Shown here in pieces: positions 26,601 through 37,987 of a stretch of DNA of 64,000 nt. How positions within the stretch are numbered: the first letter of the stretch is position 1; each line of letters begins with the position of its first letter. Location of the stretch: assembly GCF_910592395.1 (NCBI RefSeq), contig NC_088320.1:3408001-3472000 (forward strand). The letters are read 5' to 3'. The DNA is from Lineus longissimus (taxonomy: Eukaryota > Nemertea > Pilidiophora > Heteronemertea > Lineidae). Made by a program: the position numbers and the translations under genes. The notes beneath the pieces are model-generated. The model was not told where the DNA came from. It saw nothing but the letters and a program-made list of their open reading frames with translations, and did not search any database.

Positions 26601-29600
26601 TAGTCACCTTTTAGCACAGGCAACTCCGGATCCATCCACTTGCCTGGGATTATAATAATTACGTTATTGTCCGCCATTATTGTCCCTACAGCCAGACAGA
26701 GGAGACGGCAAACCCAGCCAAGTTGGTAGATGCTTCATGGGGAAGAACCAGAAAACGGGAGAATGGAAAAAATGCTTTAAATCTTTGACACCGTGTATCG
26801 TACGCTCGATCTTACTCCTAATCGGGTCAAAGTAATCCTAATCTTCAGGTCGACTCTCATCAATCCATACATCGATTTCGAACCGGCGTCAAAGGCGAGA
26901 TTTCACATTGATTTCCGGTATCTCGATCTCGGCAGTGCCTTGAGATTGATTTCTTAACCAACCCAATTTCAAACTTCAAACACCACGTCAAGATTTTTTA
27001 TGATTCCTGCATTAATCATGGATGAGCGTCTATCGGTTGTCTGTTCACATGTAATAAGCCGTTTACCGTTTTTTTCATGGTATGGGGGGTCGATGCATAC
27101 ATTGAGTTGAGACAAGCGATACAGCGAGCAGATTGATTGGAAATAACATTTGATGGCTAATTAGTCGCTACAGAAATCACTTTGATCTTTGAACCTTCAG
27201 CATAGTAATTTCAATGAGAATCTATTCTTGGCATTTGCTTTGATAATCATCTTCCTCAGAAAATTGTATCTGATTTTGTATTGTAATCGAGACGGGCTAA
27301 TTATCTTGTCTATACACTTCAAAAGATACGACGTCACAGCGAAAAACAATTATTCCAGACTCTTTTACGTCTTCGCCAATTCAATCACGCATTTTTAATT
27401 GATGTTTATCCAAAAAATGACGATAACATCATTGTTTTTTGGTTGATTAACGTCCGTTTCTCGTACGAGAAAAGCAGAATGAGTTTGCCAATCTATTGAT
27501 CGATCTACGATGCAGCAGATTCTGAATTCGTTGCGACGAACTGGCCGAGTCGTTACCACCACATGGGAACGTTTCGTAAGTCAGTAGTGAACCACCATCC
27601 AGAATAGGCTCCGAAATACAAGAATGCAAAAAACTCCAGTATCGGAGGGACTCAGTTAAAGGTGATTTTTGGATTTCTTGCTCCTTCTATCAATCTTCAC
27701 CCTATTTATGTCGGGATTGCTTTTAAACCAATGCATTTCTCTACAGTAAATCACTACTAATTGGAGATGTTTGTCATTTGTCGAGTTTCAATCGCGGCAA
27801 TATCTGTAATTGACATTTCAATCGATGCAGCTCCAGTGTTGATGCGGAGTCTGATGTTGCTCTTTAAACAGAATGAGAGGTTCGAACGCCGGGAAAGAAT
27901 GCATGGGCTTCTCGGCGCTGATGTGAAGTCGACTGAAAAGGGTGCGGCTTTAGACAAACAAGTTAATTACTGCAGTTCAGCTGTTGCATTTTATTGGATT
28001 TTCACCGTAGACGCCCTTTACTTATCTAACAAGAAGTCGAAAAAATACAACTACTCTCATTCGCGTTTATTTTACGCCTCATGGGTCTAAAAATCGTTGC
28101 ACTGAAATAGCCACATCATATTCCGACGCGGATGCATCGGCATCGGCGTTTGGTATTGTTGATTTCTGCGCCGGAAATCCAAGAGACGCCAGCCTTTTCT
28201 ACACGTGCCTCAAATTTTCCCACCGAATGTGTTTGATAAACCTAAGACATCAGATGTTCCTCGTACAAAAAGAAATCTATTCTCGTTTATAACTACTTGT
28301 TTCAGTATTATACGCCGCCTCCAGTCATACATCCACAGAGAGATACCAAACCAGCAGGTTTCTTACACCGAGCCGCCTTTTCCTGGTTTTGTCTTTGATT
28401 AACCAATGAATAATTCATTTTTCTATGCCATCTACATGTACATTGTATCAGTTCTCTAATGCCAAGAAAAGGCGTGCTGGCGAAAAAAAGTTATTGGTTC
28501 TCTACTAATGAATGATACAGCTACATGTACACGTGTTCTCGTTTCACTTTTATCAGGCTAGTTGGTTTTGAGGCACACTCTGAGATATTTTTAAATTTTC
28601 GGCCAACGCAAATAATATGTTTGTGCATCTCATATCTTAAAAACCTTTTGGGGCTTTTCAGTAACCTGAAAAGCCTGTACGCATCCTTCATTTTGGTTAA
28701 AAAAATTCATCAGAAAGATTTCCCACGCCTTTCTGCTTAGAAATCGCTAGTGTCATGGGTGAAGCCATTTAATTAGTACTATCATCCGAAACTATCGCTC
28801 GAGATATCTGCTTCTGTAATCTGTTGGCATGGTGCTGAGAAAAATTAGTGTGGTACCAACGTCCGACTGAAGAACTAGCAATATAATGAGTACATTACTG
28901 GCCACGAATTTGTACCTTACAACCACAAGAGTGGCACCCAACAAGCAAGCGCTCACAAGACAAGAAGACATCGCGATCTTCACCGCATGATCTCATCTCC
29001 CTCTCTTTATAAAGAATTACTGCTTGAGTTGCTAATTAGCAACAATACGACGACGTACACTTCCGTTGTTTGGAAACTTCCTTCCGTTGGTTGAAAACTA
29101 GTCATGTCCAGCCATTACGTGACCAATGTATCAAAGTAGTTGTTTTTATGGTGTCTTTCATAAAAAAGTAACAAGTCGACGGTACGTGTTCTCGTGTGAC
29201 CAAAGGACGAGCTTTGATTCTTGAAAGGGACAAAAATGAGTTTTTTAAATAATGGCTTCCAGTGGGGCCGAGACTTTTCCTACGCAGGCTTCTTGGAGCC
29301 ACAGACCTATCGTTCCAAAGTGGACCTTTCAACAGGTTGGTGTTGGAAACGTGTGATTGTACAGGAAACTGTTGCCTGTATAATAATCGATGGCGAATGT
29401 AAAGAAAGATATATGTTTGTCCATCGCAGCGTTATAATGGTGAAACCCGCGAGACTCTATTCCTTGTAGTCGTTTTTGCACCTTCAAATTCCTCTATCGA
29501 TTATGGTCACAGCATAATCGATTGCTAAGGGATATTCTTCAACAAAAGGGTTCAATGATACAGCAAATGCTTCTGTTATATTGGCACGGTATTTGTCAGT

Positions 29601-31060
29601 CACTTTGATGAGCATCCAGGGGTGCATTTTGTTTTTTAGCGGAAGCTATGAAACACAAATTGGCAATAAGCGTAACAAGACAGATGGGGACTTCCGCAGA
29701 CGTGAATTCTTGTCGTGAGGGAAAGAAAAGGGTATTTGACAGATCTTTTACGTCATAGAAAAAGACAGGTTCATTCATGACAAACATGAAGAAAACTGTT
29801 GCTCGAATCGGTGTCTTTAAAAAAGTCCAACCGCATCCACAAAAGACCACCTGCTTCAGTCATGTTTTACGACAGATCGAATAAGAAGTGTTTTCAAATG
29901 AAGCGAAGTAAATTTTGTTCGAAAATGTTTCTCCTCCGAAACTTTTCTCAACGATTGTTAATTTTAGCTGGCTCTCAGTACCACCCTAAATTGTAACTAA
30001 TTGCCCTATCATTACTGATTCTGTTATATAATCACTTCGAAAGCAGAAATTAACGGAAATATTAAAACAAACTTGCCGTTTCAAACTTTTCCGTCTGTGC
30101 TTATGAAGGAATCACACTGCACTACTTATCAATCTTTGTGAATAGTATTTTGCAAAAGGAATGACGAGAAGGAAAAAATATACTCTGTGAGCAAAACTAG
30201 CGATAGTACATCCGTTGATTCTAAGCCACCTGGGGACCTCACGGGATTCGCCGTCATACTTTTTCTGTCAACGTTAGCCACTAATTGCGGTTTCGGAACG
30301 CAGCTGCCACCGAGTTATTGGGAAGTATGGAGACTTCTGCAGGACGCTTGTTATACCTTGTTAAGGCTGTGATTTCCTGTTGACCAACAATCGAACCAAG
30401 TGTAACATCTGTGGTAGTTTCATATATTCCAGTGTTTTCATACGATAGAAAGCTAGAGATGCCATCACTTTCCAATCTATCTATCCCGGATGTTTCGATT
30501 GGTGAAGTGAACACTGTCAATATTGGGTAAAACCTTCAGACATTTGATAGTTAGTTACCATTGATAAGAGGTTTTGTATTAAGCATGCTAAATTCATTTG
30601 GGCGGTTGATGATCTGGGGATCGAAAGTCTAGACCAATAAATCAACGAGTATCACCCGTGGACAATAATCAAGCGTTAGATCGCATCTGTCCGTTGTCAA
30701 TCAAAGGTACATGTAATTGGTGTTAGGTTAGGCATGTGATTCCACTGACGGTATTAAACAATTTGTCATAAAGATTGTTTTTCTGAAGGCTACGGGAGAT
30801 GACGGAATGCTCTAGCCTACTCATCACATCTGCTCTCGTAATGTAATCGATGCGAAAGTGTTTTGTGTCAGAGTATTGGCGGCGGAAGAGAATGAGCGGT
30901 TCAAATGGGAAGCACGATGTCGCAGTAGAAAGAGCGTGCGACTTGCTATGCGGTTTGAAGCTCGGCAACTTCCACGTTAAACTTCCAACTATCTCGAAGT
31001 GGCCAAGAGTAGTGCGGCTCCGACAGAAGGGGTTTCTGCATTGGGCTAGGGAATGAATGC
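20673..31060. other. Long stretch without recognisable genes
   Basis: Contains only short, mostly antisense-overlapping frames: 22836-23117 (+), 22983-23240 (-), 25813-26103 (-), 27761-28090 (+), 30187-30372 (+) and others. One exon-like segment, 25617-25725 (+), has an acceptor-like CTTAG, an open frame and a GTAAGT donor-like end, but at this length that is expected by chance. TACATGTA octamers occur at 21179, 24129, 28433, 28522 and 30708. No tandem arrays, tRNAs or long inverted repeats were found. Confidence 0.5.
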
Positions 31061-31112
31061 AAAGCGCTTTAGGGCAGTAAAGCTGTACAGTATAAAGCGC
31101 TTTAGCCCTAAG
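31061..31112. repeat. Paired AAAGCGCTTTAG motifs with inverted ends
   Basis: AAAGCGCTTTAG occurs at 31061-31072 and 31094-31105. The flanking TTAGGGC (31069-31075) and GCCCTAA (31105-31111) are exact inverted repeats. AAAGCGCTTT is itself palindromic, so this is a compact structured segment, possibly the end of a non-autonomous element. Confidence 0.5.
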
Positions 31113-33298
31113 AACGTTTCAGTTCTGCATTAAGTAATAAAGGCGTATTTTCCCAAGAAAAGGCAAGAATATGGCGCTTCGGAAAGTAGCGAGAGAAAGG
31201 CAGGATGGCATCTACATTTATTATGAAACACCAATGAAACATAATCTTGCTTGAGTGTCTTGGAATACAAGTTGGCTACATGCAGGTCACATCCTCACTT
31301 CGACTCAGGCTCGCATTGGAAACATGAATGCCGGTATAGTGGTTTCACACTTAATTGAATTTTGGCTAACATGATGTGTTCGCTCGGACGATTGGATCCA
31401 TTTGATATCCCCAATAATTTGCCTAGCTAACAAACTTATCGTTTACTTATCGCATATTCGACCACCTTCAAATTGAGGTCCACCATGTCAAGCTTGGCAA
31501 TTAGTACATGAATGCGACCCGGTTACCGTGGTACCTAGAATACAACCCATATTTAAGTACTGCCTCAGGAAATGAGATTAGTTCTTGTTGCATCTCGTGT
31601 AAGTTTATACCCAAGGTCATATGGCAAAGCAATCTTGACCCCTTATCGTATTAAGGTAATAAGCAAGCTTACCACTAATAATCAACGCATGGCAGTCAGG
31701 CTAGACAAAATGCATCTTATGTTGAGGAACTCTTCTATAAGAAGTTTATCAATTATAAAAGCTCAGCAGACATTTCTTCATGTTGCGCGTAGCTCAAGGC
31801 GTGCTCTCAAAATGGATGTGAACTTTAGGTTCCGCTGCAGCAAAAGTCAGCATACTATAAAGAACAGAGTAGTGTATACCATTTCCACAGCGAAGAATGA
31901 TAATAATTGGTTTCATGAGAAAACGGCACTTGAAGCTATGTTGCATACACAGAAAACACCGTGACTACAGCAGTGGAACAACATGCCTTCTTTCATATCA
32001 AACTTCTCGAGAGTAACTCGAAATACTGGCTTTGACAATATCGGACGATGCATCGCCTAGAACGAGCGAACCGCTATCAACTCTTCCCAGCCGGTTTTGA
32101 ATTTAGCCTAATGAAGTGGACGTTTTGGCTTCTGACAAACGTCTTGAAAAACTTTCTGTCTTCAGATAAATCTTGTCAGAAAATCGTTCAGCAGATCAGA
32201 GAGAAATGTACAGGCCAGATTTCAGACTAGCAAATTACTTTCAAGGAAAAGAATCGACTTGTTTATAGAGAACTGAACTTGACGGCGTGATGGTTGAATC
32301 TAGTGAGATTGACTAGAGGTCCTCAGAATCTTGTTAGGACTTCTAAAGTACACACAAACTGGTCGAGAAACAATAGCATCTCGTTGCCTGATATCTCATT
32401 ACACTAACAAGCAAAGTGAGCGGCAATAACGAACTTAGCAGCAAAAGACGCCACCTCCTCCACCGACCAATTACACGGTGAGCTAGACGTGACCCCGTGA
32501 AAAGCCGGATGTCCTTAATCACCATTACTTAGCCGCAGTTTCGAACTATGGGCATGTCCGCTGGACTCAAATGACCACGAGTGGGACATTCTCTTTGAGG
32601 GATTTATTCTATGGCCATTAGTTGCCAGGACGAGGATAATATGCCTAATGAACTAGCTCTCGAAAGGTACTGCAGACACAACGGTATCATGGTCTCGATC
32701 CAAGCATAAGTACATTGTGACTGTCCCTTACCACGAGCCTGGACACTGGGATATGATTACTCAGTTTCTTTGTGTATCAGTAAGCCGAAGGGAAACTTTT
32801 TCGTAGCAAGAGACAATTATCAGGAGGTGGTAATTTCTGATACCGGTAAAATGATTCGGATACAACCAGCAGAGACATACATACAGGACAGCTACAATAA
32901 CCTCTGAGCTTATTTATGATTAATTGAGTTCAAAAAGCGAACGCTATCGTCATATCACACCTCCCCAGAACCAGCTATGCCGTGAACGAACTGAAGGAGA
33001 CATATCACCATAAGGTCAACAAACAGACTGACAATTAACGTCTAGACTGGGCGTGTTCATATATCCTCAGAAACCAACTCGGTCTCTAACATCATCTAAA
33101 CCTGAAAGTCTAATGATCACACGCTCTATTACAGTTTAAAGTTACGCCTCAAGCCATAATTCATTGCCTATGTTAGAAAGAACATCAAAGTGTTATTATC
33201 CAGCATTTTTGTTCTCTTTTTCAAATCATCGTTTGCGTCTTTTAATAGCTTGATTTTACTCCACGCCATAATATTACAAAAGTACACGTTCCCTATAA
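31113..33298. other. No recognisable gene
   Basis: The longest frame is 31572-31964 (+, 130 codons), basic and without a recognised domain. Others are shorter. No repeats were recognised. Confidence 0.5.
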
Positions 33299-34046
33299 CT
33301 AAAATTTCGGCTTGCTCACAGTAAGGTCATTGACAGTGACTGTGTCATGGCCGCACTGGCGACAACTCGCTGTTCGTGGATCTTTGCTTGACTGATAACG
33401 TTGCTGGCAAAATATCTTAAAACAATACGATGCTCCTTCATATCCCGTGTCTCGGTCTGTATCAAAGCGATGATAAATGAAACTCCCAAATAGTGCATGA
33501 GTCATTACAGTAAACTATGGAATTCCTTTACGAGAGTTTCTGAATAGAATCCCTTCCGAACACGTATTAGTCGGGTAACCGACACGGAGCATATGCACCA
33601 GTTCATGCACTGCAATGCATGCATCATCCAATGCATTCAGGCTCATGACCAGGCGACGAGCCGTACCTGTTCACCCAATCAAGGCCATGTCACGTTCTTT
33701 GGAGGAAACCAGTAACCTGGAACCCAAAGTGCAGCTATTTCCTTTTGGGGCCAGATGTTCTCGAAAAGAACAAAGTCATGACTCTCGAATGGACATCCCG
33801 ATCATGATGGATGATTGTCCATCGACTTTAGTGGACGGTAATTTCCTTCGTCTGGTTATAATACCATGGACAGGCCGCGTGATAGTGGACTGGACAATTA
33901 GGTGCTCAGGAGGGATGCCCGGAAGAGAATGGACACGATAATGGTTTGGGCCCTCAGTCATGGTAATACCTTCGTTCGCCGCATTCTCACTTAAGGGCTG
34001 GTCACCACAGCTGAGCAGCGACTGACGGAGCGAGAATCAAATGAGG
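33299..34046 (-). pseudogene. Coding-like stretch with three in-frame stops; unidentified
   Basis: One minus-strand phase runs about 249 codons with only three internal stops (near 33776, 33678 and 33519; two TGA, one TAG) where about 12 would be expected. Segments include DQPLSENAANEGITMTEGPN, ARRLVMSLNALDDACIAVHE followed by LVHMLRVGYP, and a cysteine pair C-R-Q-C near the end. An HELVH string is present, but the HExxHxxGxxH zinc-protease pattern is not (R replaces G). The opposite strand is also open for 120 codons (33579-33941), so the true coding strand, if any, is uncertain. The patch is GC-richer than its surroundings. It could be a decayed gene or transposon ORF with stops from C-to-T change, or chance in a GC-rich patch. 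No family recognised. Confidence 0.3.
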
Positions 34047-34254
34047 TCTAATGATTGACAGTGAGGTTTTTAGATGACGACTAACACCTGCATAATCAGA
34101 TGGTGAGAACGACAGGTAGAGAATCTTCATTTCCGTCAATACATTGTAGCTGGTCATAAAATAATTAAACAGTTTTCAAAAGGCGGTGTTCATACAAGTT
34201 CCACAAGGGAAAGAAGTGCTGAAAACAAGTTATAATCCAAACCCACATCACCGA

Positions 34255-34327
34255 GGTTCCGTGGCGCAACGGTAGCGCGTCTGACTCCAGATCAGTAGGT
34301 TGCGTGTTCGAATCACGTAGGGTCAAG
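34255..34327 (+). tRNA. tRNA-Trp (CCA)-like gene with degenerate acceptor stem
   Basis: The D arm (TGGCGCAACGGTAGCGCG), the anticodon arm CTGA-CTCCAGA-TCAG with anticodon CCA, and the T arm GCGTG-TTCGAAT-CACGT match animal tRNA-Trp as I know it. The A and B box promoter elements are therefore intact. The acceptor is poor: the 5' strand GGTTCCG does not pair well with the 3' strand (A)GGGTCA, where the usual form would be GACCTCG/CGGGGTC, and one base seems lost after the T arm. A TTTT pol III terminator follows at 34331-34334. It is probably a recent pseudogene or tRNA-derived repeat. A functional gene is less likely. Confidence 0.65.
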
Positions 34328-34334
34328 TGCTTTT

Positions 34335-35104
34335 CGGGTGTTTTAGTCTATCCAATAATTCAATCGTGCTTGCATTTGAATATTTCATCGTTTAGCTCCT
34401 GTGCCTCAAAACTTGTAGCAAAAGTCCCTTGGGCATCCTTTTGCTACCGATATTGTGTGCATGTTTTGTTTCAGCCAATCATAAATACACTTGCAACATG
34501 CTATGTAGTTCATTCATCATCGCAAACACAGCCCGCGATTATTAACTCCCACACCTTTTAAACCATAGTCGTCATTGCCTGAAGTCTCATTCACGAAAAC
34601 CAGGGATAATTGTGTGGAACCTTGTCTTCTAAAGGCCATGAGCTACTAATCATCGTAGTGCGTGCCGTTCTTGGCTTCGTTTGTCGCAGAAGGAAGAACA
34701 TCGCTTCTGGCACATTCCTACAGAATGGACCCAGACTATATTGAAATCTTAATGTTCCGAGACGTCCCGAGAGTAAGTCTGCGATGAGATTATTTCTGAT
34801 GGTTGGATTTGGTGATGTGCTATTAGGTCTATCAAAATTTTAATAGAGCTAAGAATTTAGATCTTCAGAAATCCACAAAACTCTTTTCGTTCATATTGAT
34901 TGCCCAAATCACTTCTTGTTGCATGTATGACAAAGCATTTGATATTTTCTGCTCTGCTGCAAAATTATGGCAGGCCTCTTCTCTCAAGAAAGTGTTCCGC
35001 ATGCGTAATGTAATGGGAAGCTGTAATAACATGCTTGTCATGAAATAAATTCTCAAAAAAACTATGGTTTGAGTTCTAAACACATCGACCAATAACATTG
35101 ATTA
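34335..35104. other. No recognisable gene
   Basis: Short frames at 34304-34561 (+) and 34865-35098 (-) only. CGCATGCG appears near 34998. No repeats recognised. Confidence 0.6.
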
Positions 35105-35152
35105 TTTTATCATAGTCTTTCAAATAAATTATTTGAAAGACTGGTTTTATCA
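35105..35152. mobile_element. Tiny foldback element (32 bp) with 8-bp flanking repeats
   Basis: A near-perfect palindrome, AGTCTTTCAAATAA / TTATTTGAAAGACT with a single-base loop (35114-35142), is bracketed by exact TTTTATCA copies at 35105-35112 and 35145-35152. The arms are the same as those of the element at 37920-37980. The pattern (CAGAGTCTTTC-like arm, 8-bp duplication) suggests a hAT-type non-autonomous element reduced to its ends. Confidence 0.6.
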
Positions 35153-37378
35153 AGTTGGATGTCGACCATAATTTTGCATATAAGCTACATGTACAACATT
35201 ATCCTCTTACGGACGAGCATCGCCTGTGGATCTTTGCTAAGACCATGATCATTAGACATACTAAGAGCCGAGCCATGTCAGCCGGTCAAGGCCCCTAGCA
35301 TGAGCTTGGCCTTGGGGGCCAGGAATGCGTTTAATGAGAACAGCCAATGTGTCGCCATACTATGGAATGATACAACAGTACATGTCATATATGGCGATAG
35401 GTAAGCGTGATGGTCGGCCCGAAGGGGATCGTGGCATCAACCATGCAACTGGTCATAGTGGTTTTCTTCAGAGAAGAGTCATGTTTTTCTCGGACCCGAG
35501 CTCTTTAGATAAATGGGTAAATAATGTTGAGCCTCACAGTGGCTAATAAAGCCAAGGGCTAATATATCGTCAACGAGAAGCAGCTAAACTTGGGGTCGGC
35601 GAGCAAGTTAAGGCTGTAATAACTGTAGGGCATGGACTAACCAACAAGCTCATCGCACCCGCCGGTCCCCCGTTAAAATGTCTGGCAGACAAACCTGGTT
35701 TGTCACGAATATCCTTGAAAATGGATACCCTTGATAAGAGACCACCATCATGGTCATGTCCTTCCCTTAACTAATCAAACGTCTCATTGTTGAGTAGCAC
35801 CTCAAGGCGCTGCGGGTACATCCTGATTCTTTCTATCCGCTTTGGCCGAGTCGTTACCTGCGAGAGTTAAGCTACTAGAACACGGAAGGAACACGGAAGG
35901 ATCCGGTGTTCTTGAGGCGGCATAATCATGCTTTCGCTGATCGAGGAGATTTTTATAAGCAGATCCAGGTAAGCAGAGAAGAGTTTGCGACCATTGGGTA
36001 CAAAAGGCCAACTTAAAGTACATGTATGACAACGTATGATATGTATCTAGTCGCGTCCTTTATTTCATATACATTGTACAACATTACGTAGAGTATCTTT
36101 ATGTTTGACCCCATTCGCCGAATCAGGCTGCTTAATACTTTCCAGACGCGCTCGTGGACCAGCCTCGTCAATCATAATTGGAAAACTATGTAAAGGATGA
36201 CGAATATACTGCCTCGAGAGTCAAAGTCATTTGGCAGTTAGTGAGGTCCCCGTTGCCTTACGAACTTAACAGCATGCGAGTACATCCTCTTCAAGAACCT
36301 ATCAGGATTTTTAGTACATGGGCACCACTTTTCAAGGAACTGACCACTCACCAGAAGAATGATAGCAATCAAATGGCATCATTATTTCCCTGCACGCGCG
36401 GTTTGCCTGAATCATATTCACAGCGATGTTCAGTTTATCTATAGAAAATGCAGGGGCAGCTTAACCAACTTAGAACATGTAGAATGGAACCGACTCAGCT
36501 TTGAATTCCGGTTCCTCGTATTTTCCATTTCACACTCGGCGAAGACAAAAACACCCGGTGAATTCTCTCAGGGTTTTCAGGAAATTGGAAACGCATTTGC
36601 CACAGAATTTGCAAAGAAAAATATTGGTTCTCATTGTTAAACATCATCGTCCGATCCACTCAATCAGAAGTGACATTGACACCAAGAACAGTAGAGTGGA
36701 AATAAACATGGAGTTGACATTTTATAAGGGTTCTTCCGATACCGGAAGTTAATCATGCTTGGTTGCTTAGAAACTCGGACGTCATATCCTGTTTCTTTTG
36801 ATGGCCATAATGGCTGTGCGTTGAAATGGAATTTGAGTCTGGACCTTTCTTCTCGGACTTTAATTAAGCTTACCTTTAGTGAAGATGTATCTGCCTTCGA
36901 TGGCCAGCGTAGTCAAATTATCAACAATCAAAAGCATATGTTTGCGACTGTATCCTTGAGAAAGTTGGACATGAAATACATAGAGCAGTAAAGTATTCGT
37001 CAAGCGAACTATAGCGACTTCTATATTTTCTTTCAAAATGCAGAACATATTGCAGGATTACCGTCAATGCGACGATCTCTCAAACTCCATTATACGAAGA
37101 AGCAATTTCAGCGTCTGCTGATCACGCGACGCTGGACACTAGACGCTAGACATGAACTGTCACTCCTATTCATATCGACCAATTGGTAGACTCTGCTTCG
37201 TCAACAATCAATTATATGCGACTGTCATCTGAAGCTTGCTAGAGTGGACGGCGAAACGAACATCAATTTGTGGAATATTTACAAACATCACCTTCATCAG
37301 GAGAATGGCCAGTGAGACCACTCAGCGTCGTCAGCGTATAGAGACCCAAGGACGGCCAATATTGTTATTAAAATATGG
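35153..37378. other. No confident gene; exon-like frames
   Basis: A minor exon-like segment at 35250-35401 (+) is open for about 51 codons, includes NAFNENSQCVAILWNDTTVH, and ends at AG|GTAAGC. The acceptor is weak and no following exon keeps the phase. A run of unrelated plus-strand frames lies at 36178-36991; the last (36728-36991) has a DG..G / LTFSEDV pattern faintly like a carbohydrate-binding module but without its key tryptophan. TACATGTA occurs at 35186 and 36019. Confidence 0.4.
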
Positions 37379-37563
37379 TCGCGTCTTTTTATTTTGGCGA
37401 ACCGCGAAGATTTCTGAAGAAAAATTTATAAAAATATTTTTCATTTTGGCGAATTTGGGAAATTTCTTTCCTTTTTTTCAAACGTTTTTGTGATTTTTAT
37501 TTTCGCAAATCATGGTTATCCGCGACATTCGCGAAAAAATAAAACGCCAGTTCAAAATTGGCG
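37379..37563. mobile_element. AT-rich element with GCGAA-containing inverted ends
   Basis: The left end (CGCGTC-TTTTTATTTTGGCGAA) and the reverse complement of the right end (GGCGTTTTATTTTTTCGCGA) are about 70% alike over some 30 bp. The motif ATTTTGGCGAA recurs inside near 37393 and 37439, with ATTTTCGCAAA near 37495. The same vocabulary appears in the element at 61269-61416 and near 61815, so a diffuse non-autonomous DNA element family is likely. Confidence 0.4.
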
Positions 37564-37724
37564 TCTACAGATCTTGATCAGTCTCTGATACACCAATTTT
37601 CTCAGTATATTAACAAGACAATCATGACCACTAAATATAACACTATCACTCCTTCGGGACGACGGGACAGACATTTACCATGTTTGAACGAGAATCAAGG
37701 CAGGGAACCGCAAAGGCCATCGTC

Positions 37725-37773
37725 CTGATGAGCACTAAGATGTCTTGTCTTGGTCCGAAAACCAATACTGGTA
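37725..37773 (+). ncRNA. Hammerhead-ribozyme-like core (incomplete)
   Basis: CTGATGA (37725-37731) is followed by a potential stem II: 37732-37740 pairs with 37748-37756, with seven Watson-Crick pairs, one G-U, one C-C mismatch and a 7-nt loop. Then comes GAAA (37757-37760) and a small hairpin ACCA-ATAC-TGGT followed by A (37761-37773), in the order of a type I hammerhead (stem II, GAAA, short stem III, U-H). Two defects argue against function: an extra A makes A15.1-U16.1 pairing awkward, and the bases outside do not form stem I. It may be a decayed retrozyme-like sequence or coincidence. Confidence 0.22.
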
Positions 37774-37912
37774 ATTTTCTCTGCAAATCACCAGATGGTT
37801 CGCCGTAATTTGGTTACCATAACTGTCACTGACAAGCTAACCGAGCCCAAATATAATCTTACATTACCCTGCCGTGTCGTCACGCAGCAACTTGCGAATC
37901 AAGCTGTGCTAC

Positions 37913-37987
37913 ATTGTACCAGAGTCTTTCAAATAACTTGAAAGACTAAACATGACTTTTGTATCATTTGAAAGACTCTGATTGTAC
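37913..37987. mobile_element. 61-bp foldback element with 15-bp perfect TIRs and 7-bp duplication
   Basis: CAGAGTCTTTCAAAT at 37920-37934 is the exact reverse complement of 37966-37980. The element is bordered immediately by ATTGTAC on both sides (37913-37919 and 37981-37987), a clean insertion signature. A nested inverted copy of the arm (TTGAAAGACT, about 37938-37947) lies inside. There is no coding capacity; it would need transposase supplied elsewhere. The CAGAG terminus and 7-8 bp duplication suggest the hAT superfamily. Confidence 0.75.

Noticed and set aside
31572-31964. 130-codon basic frame as a gene
   Set aside because: No motif, no promoter or splice context, chance length.
33590-33640. 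Zinc metalloprotease motif HELVH in the minus-strand frame
   Set aside because: The extended HExxHxxGxxH pattern fails and the frame contains stops.
36728-36991. Carbohydrate-binding-module-like exon (LTFSEDV segment)
   Set aside because: The pattern lacks the conserved tryptophan, splice sites are poor, and a 79-87 codon frame is within chance.
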